This document shows, piece by piece, positions 7,020-14,738 of a stretch of 15,567 nt of DNA. Origin of the DNA: Victivallales bacterium (GTDB lineage: Bacteria > Verrucomicrobiota > Lentisphaeria > Oligosphaerales > Oligosphaeraceae). A program made the translations under genes and the position numbers. The stretch covers positions 1 through 15,567 of the forward strand of contig CAAGGB010000130.1 of NCBI GenBank assembly GCA_900769285.1. Reading direction: 5' to 3'. Every line of letters begins with the position of its first letter. Within the stretch, counting starts at the first letter, position 1. The notes under the pieces are model-generated. The model searched no databases. It saw only the letters and a program-made list of their open reading frames with translations, and had not been told where the DNA came from.

Positions 7020-7970
7020 ATGACCTCCAGCGACCTCCAGCTCCAGCAAGCCCTGCGGCATCTGCCCGCCATCGGCCCCGTGCGCCTGGAGGCCCTCCGA
7101 CAGCTCGGCGTCACCTCCTGGTCAGACCTCCTCCAGGCACCCGACGCCCTCCTCCGACAGGCCCTCCCCGCCACCGCCATCCCCACCATCCGCCGCGAGG
7201 CACAGAGCGACCTCGACGCCGCCACCCGCGGCGACATCGCGCACTTCATCGACCGCCTCCACGTCGCCGACCGCTGGCGGCTCCTCCACCGTCACTGGCA
7301 CCAGTGCGTCTTCCTCGACATCGAGACCGCCGGACTCGAACGCGACGCCGACATCACCGTCATCGCCTGCTGGGACGGCACACGACTTAACCTCTTCGTC
7401 AACGGCGAGAACCTCGACGACTTCCCCGACTTCCTCCTCGACGCCCAGCTCCTCGTCACCTTCAACGGCTCCACCTTCGACCTCCCCATCATCCGACAGA
7501 CCTTCGCCCTCCCCGCCGACCTCCTCCCACCACACGTCGACCTCCGCTGGATCTGCCGACGCTGCGACCTCACCGGCGGACTCAAGGCCATCGAGCGAAC
7601 CCTCGGACTCCAACGGCCACACGACCTCGTCGGCACCGACGGACAGGAGGCCATCGACCTCTGGCAACGCTGGAACACCCGCCACGACGACCGCGCACGA
7701 ACCCACCTCCTCCGCTACTGCGCCGCCGACACCATCGCCCTCCGGCATGTCGCCGCCGCCGTCCTCGACCGCGCCGCCCATCACGACCACGGCGCACACT
7801 TCGACGTCGCCCCCGACGACGACTGGCGCACCCTCGAACAGCAACTCCCCGCGCCACCGCCCGCGACACCCGCGCCGCCCGCGACCGCCCGCGCCGACGA
7901 CGCACCATCCCTCCTGCCGCCCGCGCTCAGGGCGCGCCTCCAGGCGTTCCTCGCCCGCAAGGCGCGTTAG
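7020..7970 (+). CDS. YprB-type RNase H-like (DEDD) 3'-5' exonuclease domain protein
   Basis: A 316-residue protein. Residues 13-38 (RHLPAIGPVRLEALRQLGV) look like a helix-hairpin-helix-type segment. From about 95 to 250 there is a DEDD-superfamily nuclease core: FLDIETAG (first Asp100, Glu102), TFNGSTFDLP (Asp154), HVDLRW (172-177) and YCAADTIAL (Asp237). This matches the RNase_H_2/YprB family, found as stand-alone proteins or with helicases; metal-dependent trimming of DNA or RNA ends is expected but the substrate is unknown. The tail after about 265 is Pro/Ala-rich and probably disordered. I chose the ATG at 7020. An in-frame GTG at 6975 lies inside the terminator stem and encodes an unlikely N-terminus. 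No good Shine-Dalgarno precedes 7020. Confidence 0.8.
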   Translation: MTSSDLQLQQALRHLPAIGPVRLEALRQLGVTSWSDLLQAPDALLRQALPATAIPTIRREAQSDLDAATRGDIAHFIDRLHVADRWRLLHRHWHQCVFLDIETAGLERDADITVIACWDGTRLNLFVNGENLDDFPDFLLDAQLLVTFNGSTFDLPIIRQTFALPADLLPPHVDLRWICRRCDLTGGLKAIERTLGLQRPHDLVGTDGQEAIDLWQRWNTRHDDRARTHLLRYCAADTIALRHVAAAVLDRAAHHDHGAHFDVAPDDDWRTLEQQLPAPPPATPAPPATARADDAPSLLPPALRARLQAFLARKAR

Positions 7971-8055
7971 CCTCCTCCGCACCCCAATATGTCACGGTCC
8001 GCCGTCCGGCTGGCCCAACAACCATAAAACCACCCCACCAGGAGACCCAACCACC

Positions 8056-9063
8056 ATGCCGTTCCTCCCCTGCCTCGCACAGGCCGCCGCCGAACCCGCC
8101 GCCGCACCCTCCGCCGCCCCGACGCCGGCCGCCACCCCTGCCGCCGTCACCGACCAGATCGTCGACACCACCGCCGCCATCGCCCACAACGGCGTCGACT
8201 TCGTCACCACCTGCCTCAACTGGCTCCAGGCACACATCGGCGACATCATCGTCTTCATCGTCTCCCTCCTCGTCCTCCAGCTCATCCTCAAGCTCGCCGA
8301 CCGCACCGCCAGCAAGCTCCACAAGGCCGCCGAGAAGAAGGCCGAAAGCCTGAACCTCCTCGTCATCGACCTCCTCGAGGCCGTCGCCAAGTGCGTCATC
8401 TGGGCCATCGGACTCCTCTTCATCGCCCAGAACAGCTTCGGCCTCGACGTCTCCACCCTCATCGCCGGCGCCGGCGTCTGCTCCCTCGCCGTCGCCTTCG
8501 CCGCGCAGAACACCATCGCCAACATCTTCGGCGTCATCTCCCTCATCCTCGACAAGCCCTTCGCCCTCGGCGACCGCATCGTCGCCAACGGCCGCGACGG
8601 CATCGTCGAGGCCGTCGGACTGCGCTCCACCCGCCTCCGCGGCCTGGACGGCACCGTCCACATCATCCCCAACAAGGAACTCTCCGAGTGCGCCATCCAG
8701 AACATCACCCGCAAGCCCAACTTCAAGGAAGTCTACAGCATCGGACTCGTCTACAGCTCAACACCCGAGCAAATCCAGAAGGGCATCGACATCCTCACCG
8801 ACATCTTCGCCTCCTCCAAGCTCATCGACCAGAAGAACATGCCCGCACGCATCGGCTTCGCCGAAATGCGCGACTGGTCCCTCAACATCAGTGTCATCGC
8901 CTGGTTCCAGACCGCCGACTTCTTCGAGCTCTGCGGCGAGAAGTCACGCATCAACTTCGAAATCCTCAAGCGCTTCAACGCCGCCGGACTCGAATTCGCC
9001 TTCCCCAGCCAGTCGCTCTACCTCGCCGGCGACCCCGCCAGACCCGTCGAAATCAAGCGCTGA
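8056..9063 (+). CDS. MscS-family small-conductance mechanosensitive channel
   Basis: A 335-residue inner-membrane channel that opens under hypo-osmotic stress to release solutes. The N-terminal 30 residues are Ala/Pro-rich. TM1 is at about 62-82, TM2 at 105-125, and the pore-lining TM3 starts near 132 with the MscS signature VAFAAQNTIANIFGVI (146-161). The beta domain follows: DKPFALGDRIVANGRDGIVEAVGLRSTRLRGLDG and VHIIPNKELSECAIQN. Length and order match the minimal MscS of E. coli (286 aa) plus the N-terminal extension. Open frame exists upstream as far as 7747 inside the exonuclease gene, but the ATG at 8056 has AGGAG at 8040-8044 and begins a sensible protein. I see no clear promoter in the 85-bp gap before it. 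Confidence 0.92.
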   Translation: MPFLPCLAQAAAEPAAAPSAAPTPAATPAAVTDQIVDTTAAIAHNGVDFVTTCLNWLQAHIGDIIVFIVSLLVLQLILKLADRTASKLHKAAEKKAESLNLLVIDLLEAVAKCVIWAIGLLFIAQNSFGLDVSTLIAGAGVCSLAVAFAAQNTIANIFGVISLILDKPFALGDRIVANGRDGIVEAVGLRSTRLRGLDGTVHIIPNKELSECAIQNITRKPNFKEVYSIGLVYSSTPEQIQKGIDILTDIFASSKLIDQKNMPARIGFAEMRDWSLNISVIAWFQTADFFELCGEKSRINFEILKRFNAAGLEFAFPSQSLYLAGDPARPVEIKR

Positions 9064-9089
9064 CCACACCCGCGCCGCACTCCGCGGCA

Positions 9090-9118
9090 TTGAAACTTGA
9101 CGCATCGCCGTCTATATT
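9090..9118 (+). promoter_or_regulatory. Promoter upstream of the tolB-like gene
   Basis: TTGAAA (9090-9095), a 17-bp spacer and TATATT (9113-9118). An alternative -35, TTGACG at 9097, is too close to the -10. The start site would fall near 9125, at the first bases of the hairpin below, leaving a leader of about 88 nt. Confidence 0.65.
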
Positions 9119-9123
9119 TTACG

Positions 9124-9154
9124 CAGCCTCCAGAAGCGGCCCTTCTGGAGGCTG
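9124..9154 (+). terminator. 13-bp hairpin at the 5' end of the tolB transcript (terminator or leader hairpin)
   Basis: CAGCCTCCAGAAG (9124-9136), loop CGGCC, CTTCTGGAGGCTG (9142-9154): a perfect 13-bp stem followed by ATTTTC. It lies 60 bp after the mscS stop, so it can serve as that gene's terminator despite a short T-run. It also sits exactly at the presumed +1 of the tolB promoter, where it could be an mRNA-stabilising or attenuating 5' hairpin. Confidence 0.6.
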
Positions 9155-9212
9155 ATTTTCACCGCCCGCCACCGCACCGCCCCTCCACGCAGCCACCGGA
9201 AACACCCCACGC

Positions 9213-10439
9213 ATGATGAGACGACACCGCCACCTCCTCCGCCTCGCCGCCGCCTTCCTCCTCGCCGCCGCACTCGCACCCCAGACACAGGCACAGGCGC
9301 AGACGCTCACCCAGACCACCACCGTCACCAAACAGGCGCACGACAACCCATCCATCGCCATCGAGGCCTTCGCCGGCTCCGAACAGCAGAAGGCAAAGCT
9401 CCAGGAGCTCCTCATCCGCTCCGGATGGCTCAAGGTCCTCCCCGCCGAACAGGCCGCCAAGGCACAGATACGCCTCCACGCCAACGCCTCCGCCAACGCC
9501 ATCTCCGGAACACTCCTCCTCGCCGGAAAGACCTTCCCCTTCTCCGCCACCGCCGACTCCGAGCACCTCACCCTCCTCAACGCCACCGACGCCATCCTCA
9601 AGACACTCTTCGCCATCCCACCCTTCGTCTCACGCAAAATCACCTTCGTCCGACAGGCCGCCAACGGCACCAAGGAACTCTACGCCTGCTACCTCGACGG
9701 CTCCGGACAGGAACGGCTCACCTTCAACCGCGCCATCTCCACCGAACCCGCCTGGGGACACGCCGGCGCCCTCGTCTACACACTCGCACAGAACAACGCC
9801 CTCTCCGTCGTCCTAATGGACTACCACAACAGACGCCAGCGCGTCATCTCACGCGCACGAGGACTCAACGCCTCCGCCGCACTCTCTCCCGACGGACGCT
9901 CCGTCGCCCTCGCGCTCTCCCGCGACGGCAAGGTCGACCTCCATGTCCTCGACCTCGCCTCCGGCTCCTCCCGTAAGCTCACCAACGACTCCTCCGTCGA
10001 GTCCTCACCCTGCTGGTCCCCCGACGGCCGCCAAATCGCCTTCGTCTCCGACGCCACCGGCATCGGCTCCCCGCGACTCTACATCGTCCCCGCCGACGGC
10101 TCCGCGCCCGCCAAACGCCTCGTCACCGGCGGCGGCGAGGCCGTCTCGCCCGACTGGTCGCGGCGCAACAACCTCCTCGTCTTCGCCACCAAGTCACTCG
10201 GCAGCTACGCCATCGCCGTCCTCGACATGAGCGCACCCGACCGCAGGCCCGAAATCGTCACCGCCTCCGCCGGCGACTGGGAGGCGCCCTCCTGGGCCCC
10301 CGACGGCCGACACGTCATCTGCACCCGCGCCCGCGCCGGCAAGCGCGACCTCGTCATCGTCGACACCCTCACCGGCTCCTTCAGGCCCATCACCGAGGGC
10401 GCCATCCTCTCCCTCCCCGCCTGGCAGCCCGCACGCTGA
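9213..10439 (+). CDS. tolB: TolB-like periplasmic beta-propeller protein
   Basis: A 408-residue secreted protein, close to the 430 of E. coli TolB. The N-terminus is a Sec signal (Arg/His-rich start, then LRLAAAFLLAAALA), probably cleaved near 27-30 in TQAQAQ. Residues about 40-135 match the TolB N-terminal domain in size and position. From about 141 a WD40-like (PD40) propeller follows: ITFVRQ...KELYACYLDGSGQERLT, then ALSPDGRSVALALS, PCWSPDGRQIAFVSD, DWSRRNNLLVFAT and SWAPDGRHVICTRA. TolB works with Pal and TolA/Q/R in outer-membrane constriction; none of those is in the window, so another TolB-like role is possible. The start is ATG 9213 (a second ATG follows at 9216) with only a weak GGAAA upstream. 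It is followed after 42 bp by a flavoprotein gene. Confidence 0.82.
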   Translation: MMRRHRHLLRLAAAFLLAAALAPQTQAQAQTLTQTTTVTKQAHDNPSIAIEAFAGSEQQKAKLQELLIRSGWLKVLPAEQAAKAQIRLHANASANAISGTLLLAGKTFPFSATADSEHLTLLNATDAILKTLFAIPPFVSRKITFVRQAANGTKELYACYLDGSGQERLTFNRAISTEPAWGHAGALVYTLAQNNALSVVLMDYHNRRQRVISRARGLNASAALSPDGRSVALALSRDGKVDLHVLDLASGSSRKLTNDSSVESSPCWSPDGRQIAFVSDATGIGSPRLYIVPADGSAPAKRLVTGGGEAVSPDWSRRNNLLVFATKSLGSYAIAVLDMSAPDRRPEIVTASAGDWEAPSWAPDGRHVICTRARAGKRDLVIVDTLTGSFRPITEGAILSLPAWQPAR

Positions 10440-10481
10440 CGACTGACCGCCCCCCACAGCCCCCCACACGGAGCCTCCATC

Positions 10482-12488
10482 ATGCTCACCTCGACCCTCG
10501 CCATCGAACGCCCCGGACAGAGCCCCGTCACCTGCGACCTCCATACCGTCAACACCCTCATCATCGGCGCCGGCGCCGCCGGACTCAAGTGCGCCCAAAT
10601 GCTCGACGCCTACGGCGTCCACGACGTCGCCATCGTCGTCGACCGGCTCGGCAACGGAACCTCCAACAACGCCGGCTCCGACAAGCAGACCTACTACAAG
10701 CTCGGTGTCTTCGGCGACGAGCCCGACAGCCCCATGGACTTCGCACGCTCCCTCTACCAGGGCGGCATGATGCACGGCGACATCGCCTACACCGAGGCAC
10801 TCGGCTCCCTCCCCGCCTTCTTCGACCTCTGCCGCATCGGCGTGCCTTTCCCGCACAACGCCTTCGGCGCCTACGTCGGCTACAAGACCGACCACGACCC
10901 ACGACAGCGCGCCACCTCCGCCGGCCCCAAGACCTCCCACTTCATGTTCGAACGGCTCCTCCACGAAGTCCGCAGGACACCCGCCGTCATCCTCGACCAC
11001 CACCTCGCCGTCGCCATCCTCACCGACCGCCACGGACACGCCTGCGGCGCACTCTGCCTCAACCGCGAACAGCACTACCGCGACGGACACGGACTCACCC
11101 TCATCAACGCACGAAACGTCGTCCTCGCCACCGGCGGCCCCGGCGAACTCTACCGCATCTCCGTCTGGCCACACGGACAGACCGGCTCGCACGCCCTCGC
11201 CCTCGACCTCGGCGCCCGCGCCAACAACCTCACCGAACTCCAGTTCGGTCTCGCCTCCACCGCCTTCCGCTGGAACCTCTCCGGAACCTACCAGCAGGTC
11301 ATCCCCGACTACTTCTCCACCGCCGCCGACGGACACTCCGACCGCCGACACTTCCTCCACGACTACTTCGACGACATGCCCCACCTCGCCACCAGCATCT
11401 TCCTCAAGGGATACCAGTGGCCCTTCCACGCCGCCAGAACCCAGAACGGCGGCTCCTCCATCATCGACATCGCCGTCCATCACGAAATCGCCGCCGGACG
11501 GCGCGTCTTCCTCGACTTCACCCACAACCCCACACCCGCTCCCTTCATGCAGCCCTTCAGCCTCGACACCCTCCTCCCCGAGGCCAAGGACTACCTCGAA
11601 CGCTCCGGTGCCACCCAGGACACCCCCTACCAGCGGCTCCAGCACATGAACCAGCAGAGCATCGACCTCTACGCCGAACACGGCGTCGACCTCCGACAGC
11701 CCCTCGAAATCGCCGTCTGCGCCCAGCACTGCAACGGCGGCATCACCACCGACCTCTGGTGGGAAACCTCCGTCCCCCACCTCTTCGCCATCGGCGAGGT
11801 CGCCGGAACCCACGGCGTCCGACCAGGCGGCAGCGCCCTCAACGCCTCGCAGGTCGGCGCCACCCGCGCCGCACAGCGCATCGCCCACGTCTACACCCAG
11901 ACGCCTCCCACCACCGACGACTTCACCGCCGACGTCCTCCCGCAACTCCACCGACGCCTCGACTTCGAGCAGCGCTGCCTCAACGCCTCCTCCGCCCTCA
12001 CCAACACCGCCGTCCGCCGCGACATCCAGAACCGCATGTCTCACGCCGGCGCCTTCATCCGCTCCCTCGAAACCGCGCAAAACGCCCTCGACGACGCCAT
12101 CCGACTCTGCCGCGACATCGACACCCACGCCATCGCCTGCCGCTCCCCGCGCGAACTCCCGCAGGCCGAGGAGAACCGACAGCTCGCACTCACCTCCGTC
12201 GCCTTCCTCAAGGCCATCGTCGACTACATCCAGCACGGCGGCGGCTCCCGCGGCGCCTACATGATCCTCGACCCCGACGGCCCCCTCGCCGTCTCCTCAC
12301 GCCACGGCCGCGAACTCCCCCACCGACCTGAAAACGCCGAGCTCCGCAGCCACATCCTCGAAGTCCGCAAACGCCCAGGCTCCCTCTGCGACTTCGACGC
12401 CCTCGACACCCCCGTCCGCCCCCTCCCCACCGACACCTCCTGGTTCGAGACCACCTGGGCCGACTGGAACGAAAACCGCATCTTCTAA
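10482..12488 (+). CDS. FAD-dependent oxidoreductase, fumarate reductase/L-aspartate oxidase-like
   Basis: A 668-residue flavoprotein. The Rossmann dinucleotide motif IIGAGAAGLKCA (27-38) binds FAD. The second FAD motif VLATGGPGELY lies near 210. The capping/active-site region includes QHCNGGITTDLWWET (His416) and FAIGEVAGTHGVRPGGSALNASQVGA, matching the FAD_binding_2 family of succinate dehydrogenase/fumarate reductase flavoproteins and NadB. The C-terminal half (about 480-668) is helical and diverged. It lacks a Tat leader, and no iron-sulfur or membrane subunit is beside it, so it is not a normal SdhA/FrdA, and it is longer than typical NadB (about 540 aa). Substrate unknown. GGAG at 10470-10473 is 8 bp before the ATG. 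It is probably co-transcribed with tolB. Confidence 0.8.
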   Translation: MLTSTLAIERPGQSPVTCDLHTVNTLIIGAGAAGLKCAQMLDAYGVHDVAIVVDRLGNGTSNNAGSDKQTYYKLGVFGDEPDSPMDFARSLYQGGMMHGDIAYTEALGSLPAFFDLCRIGVPFPHNAFGAYVGYKTDHDPRQRATSAGPKTSHFMFERLLHEVRRTPAVILDHHLAVAILTDRHGHACGALCLNREQHYRDGHGLTLINARNVVLATGGPGELYRISVWPHGQTGSHALALDLGARANNLTELQFGLASTAFRWNLSGTYQQVIPDYFSTAADGHSDRRHFLHDYFDDMPHLATSIFLKGYQWPFHAARTQNGGSSIIDIAVHHEIAAGRRVFLDFTHNPTPAPFMQPFSLDTLLPEAKDYLERSGATQDTPYQRLQHMNQQSIDLYAEHGVDLRQPLEIAVCAQHCNGGITTDLWWETSVPHLFAIGEVAGTHGVRPGGSALNASQVGATRAAQRIAHVYTQTPPTTDDFTADVLPQLHRRLDFEQRCLNASSALTNTAVRRDIQNRMSHAGAFIRSLETAQNALDDAIRLCRDIDTHAIACRSPRELPQAEENRQLALTSVAFLKAIVDYIQHGGGSRGAYMILDPDGPLAVSSRHGRELPHRPENAELRSHILEVRKRPGSLCDFDALDTPVRPLPTDTSWFETTWADWNENRIF

Positions 12489-12511
12489 CCACGAACCAAC
12501 ACCTCCCCCTC

Positions 12512-12555
12512 CGCCGCGCCCGACACACACAAAATTCGGGCACGGCGTTTTTTTT
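12512..12555 (+). terminator. Intrinsic terminator after the flavoprotein gene
   Basis: CGCCGCGCCCG (12512-12522) pairs with CGGGCACGGCG (12537-12547) with a single C/A mismatch across a 14-nt A/C-rich loop, followed by eight T (12548-12555). It lies 24 bp after the stop and ends the tolB/flavoprotein unit. The 171-bp gap to typA holds this terminator plus the typA promoter. Confidence 0.85.
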
Positions 12556-12568
12556 GCACCGCACACCA

Positions 12569-12597
12569 TTGAACAAAACCTGACAATCATGTACATT
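12569..12597 (+). promoter_or_regulatory. typA promoter
   Basis: TTGAAC (12569-12574), a 17-bp spacer and TACATT (12592-12597). The adjacent TATATC at 12597-12602 is an alternative -10. The spacer contains CTGACAA (12580-12586), the same heptamer found near the promoter at 3956. The leader is about 55 nt, C/A-rich just before the ATG and without a Shine-Dalgarno sequence. Confidence 0.6.
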
Positions 12598-12659
12598 ATA
12601 TCTGAATGACTTCCTTACTTGGCTGATCGGTTCCCTTCACCCTCACCCCACCTCAGCAC

Positions 12660-14441
12660 ATGCAGCAAGACAAAATCCGCAACATCGCCATCATCGCGCA
12701 CGTCGACCACGGCAAGACCACCATCGTCGACGGCCTCTTCAAGTTCTCCGGCAGCTTCCGCGACAACCAGCAGGTCGAGGAATGCCTCATGGACTCCAAT
12801 GACCTCGAGCGCGAGCGCGGCATCACCATCACCTCCAAGAACGGCTCCTTCCGCTACAAGGACTACACCATCAACATCATCGACACCCCCGGACACGCCG
12901 ACTTCGGCGGACAGGTCGAGCGTGTCCTCAAGATGGCCGACGGCGCACTCCTCCTCGTCGATGCCCAGGAGGGCCCCATGCCCCAGACCTACTTCGTCCT
13001 CAAGAAGGCCCTCGCACTCGCCCTCCCCATCATCGTCGTCATCAACAAGATCGACAAGCCCGCCGCCCGCCCACACTGGGCCGTCGACCAGGTCTTCGAC
13101 CTCTTTGTCAAGCTCGACGCCCCCGACGAGCTCCTCGACTTCCCCGTCGTCTACGCCTCCGGACGCGAAGGCTACGCCATCGACAACCTCGAGGACCCGC
13201 ACCGCGACCTCACCCCCCTCTGCGAGCACATCATCAAGCGCATCCCGCCACCCGCCGGCTCCCCCGACGGCCCCCTCCAGGTCCTCGTCTCCACCATCGA
13301 CTACTCCCCCTACCTCGGACGCCTCGGCATCGGCAAAATCACCAGCGGACAGCTCAACATCAACAAGGAAATCGCCGTCGTCATGCGCGACGGCTCCATG
13401 AAGCCCGCCCGCGTCACCAAGGTCTTCCGCTTCGAGGTCAACCAGAAGGTCCCCTGCGACCACGCCATCTGCGGCGACATCGTCGCCATCTCCGGCATGG
13501 ACGACGTCACCGTCGGCTGCACCTATACCGACCCCGAAAACCCCATCCCGCTCCCCCCCACCGAGATCGACCCGCCCACCATCTCCATGAACTTCATCCC
13601 CAACGACTCGCCCTTCTCGGGCCGTGAGGGCACCTTCGTCACCTCCAGGCACCTCGCCGAGCGACTCGCCCGCGAAATCATGTCCGACGTCGCCCTCCAG
13701 GTTGAGCCACTCGGCGAAGGCATGGGCTTCAAGGTCTCCGGACGCGGCGAGCTCCACCTCTCCATCCTCATCGAGAAGATGCGCCGCGAAGGCTACGAAT
13801 TCCAGGTCACCAGACCACAGGTCATCTTCCATGAGGAGAACGGCGTCAAGATGGAGCCCTACGAGGAACTCACCATCGACGTCGACGAAACCTGCATGGG
13901 CGCCGTCATGGAGAAGCTCGGCATCCGCAAGGGACGCATCCAGACCATGGACACCGCCAACGGCATGGCCAAGCTCACCTACCTCATCCCCACTCGCGGA
14001 CTCCTCGGATACCGCTCCGAATTCCTCACCGACACCAAGGGACTCGGCGTCATGAACTACATCTTCCACGACTACGAGCCCTATGCCGGCGAAATCCGCT
14101 TCCGCAGCCGCGGCGCCATGGTCTCCATGTGCACCTGCACCACCGTCGGCTACGCCCTCTTCAACCTCCAGGAGCGCGGCAAGCTCTTCGTCGGCCCCGG
14201 CATCGACGTCTACGAGGGACAGGTCGTCGGCGAGCACTGCCGCGAGGGAGACCTCCTCGTCAACCCCGCCAAGGCCAAGAAGCTCACCAACATGCGCGCC
14301 TCCGGCTCCGACGAGGCCATCATCCTCACGCCGCCCATCACCATGTCCCTCGAGGAGAACATCGCCTACATCGACGACGACGAGCTCGTCGAGGTCACAC
14401 CCAAGTCCATCCGCATCCGCAAAATCCGCATCCACAAGTAA
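12660..14441 (+). CDS. typA: Ribosome-associated GTPase TypA/BipA
   Basis: Translational GTPase that binds the 70S ribosome and aids 50S assembly and stress or cold adaptation. The 593-residue length is normal (607 in E. coli). G domain: AHVDHGKT (13-20), RGITI (53-57), DTPGHADFGG (75-84) and NKIDKP (129-134). Then come EF-Tu-like domain 2, EF-G-like domains III and V (GRGELHLSILIEKMRREGYE; PTRGLLGYRSEFLTDTKG), and the BipA-specific C-terminal domain with SGSDEAIILTPP and IRIRK near the end. The start ATG at 12660 gives the canonical short N-terminus before the P-loop. The gene stands alone between two terminators with its own promoter. Confidence 0.97.
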   Translation: MQQDKIRNIAIIAHVDHGKTTIVDGLFKFSGSFRDNQQVEECLMDSNDLERERGITITSKNGSFRYKDYTINIIDTPGHADFGGQVERVLKMADGALLLVDAQEGPMPQTYFVLKKALALALPIIVVINKIDKPAARPHWAVDQVFDLFVKLDAPDELLDFPVVYASGREGYAIDNLEDPHRDLTPLCEHIIKRIPPPAGSPDGPLQVLVSTIDYSPYLGRLGIGKITSGQLNINKEIAVVMRDGSMKPARVTKVFRFEVNQKVPCDHAICGDIVAISGMDDVTVGCTYTDPENPIPLPPTEIDPPTISMNFIPNDSPFSGREGTFVTSRHLAERLAREIMSDVALQVEPLGEGMGFKVSGRGELHLSILIEKMRREGYEFQVTRPQVIFHEENGVKMEPYEELTIDVDETCMGAVMEKLGIRKGRIQTMDTANGMAKLTYLIPTRGLLGYRSEFLTDTKGLGVMNYIFHDYEPYAGEIRFRSRGAMVSMCTCTTVGYALFNLQERGKLFVGPGIDVYEGQVVGEHCREGDLLVNPAKAKKLTNMRASGSDEAIILTPPITMSLEENIAYIDDDELVEVTPKSIRIRKIRIHK

Positions 14442-14465
14442 GCGGCTGGCGGCAAGCGAGGCGAC

Positions 14466-14539
14466 CTGTCTCTCGCGCCCGACGACGAGACAGACCGGGA
14501 CAGACGCCCCTTCGCGAAAGGGCGTCGCCACCCGTCCCG
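14466..14539 (+). other. Structured typA 3' region: hairpins before the terminator
   Basis: CTGTCTC (14466-14472) can pair with GAGACAG (14487-14493). CGGGAC (14496-14501) can pair with GTCCCG (14534-14539), enclosing a hairpin with the 7-bp stem GACGCCC (14503-14509)/GGGCGTC (14520-14526). Together with the terminator these make a compact structured 3' untranslated region. It may protect the mRNA from 3' decay or be a source of a small RNA; neither is shown. Confidence 0.45.
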
Positions 14540-14548
14540 CACACGGCA

Positions 14549-14595
14549 CGCCGCGGACATCAGGCTCCCACCCTGATGTCCGCGGCGCCTTTTTT
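14549..14595 (+). terminator. Strong intrinsic terminator of typA
   Basis: A perfect 16-bp stem: CGCCGCGGACATCAGG (14549-14564) with its exact complement at 14572-14587, 7-nt loop CTCCCAC, then CC and six T (14590-14595). Confidence 0.93.
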
Positions 14596-14675
14596 CTGCG
14601 TGAGCCAGCCACACCTTCCTCCCTTGACAACGGCCACGGCGCCCTCCACGGACCATCTTTGGGCACGACACCGAG

Positions 14676-14703
14676 TTGCCGGACGGAGTAAGGCCATTAT
14701 AGT
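14676..14703 (+). promoter_or_regulatory. Promoter of the MagIII-like glycosylase gene
   Basis: TTGCCG (14676-14681), a 16-bp spacer and TATAGT (14698-14703). The start would be near 14710, with the ribosome site AGAGGG at 14725-14730 and ATG at 14739. The 297-bp gap after typA holds the structured 3' region, the terminator and this promoter. Confidence 0.65.
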
Positions 14704-14738
14704 GTGCCAGCCAGACACATCAGCAGAGGGCAACTTGC

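Noticed and set aside
7747..8055. Upstream extension of the MscS frame
   Set aside because: It overlaps the exonuclease gene and encodes Pro/Thr/Ser-rich shadow sequence; the ATG at 8056 has an AGGAG site.
14624..14660. TTGACA at 14624 as a second glycosylase promoter
   Set aside because: No -10-like hexamer occurs at proper spacing; TTGCCG/TATAGT at 14676-14703 is better.
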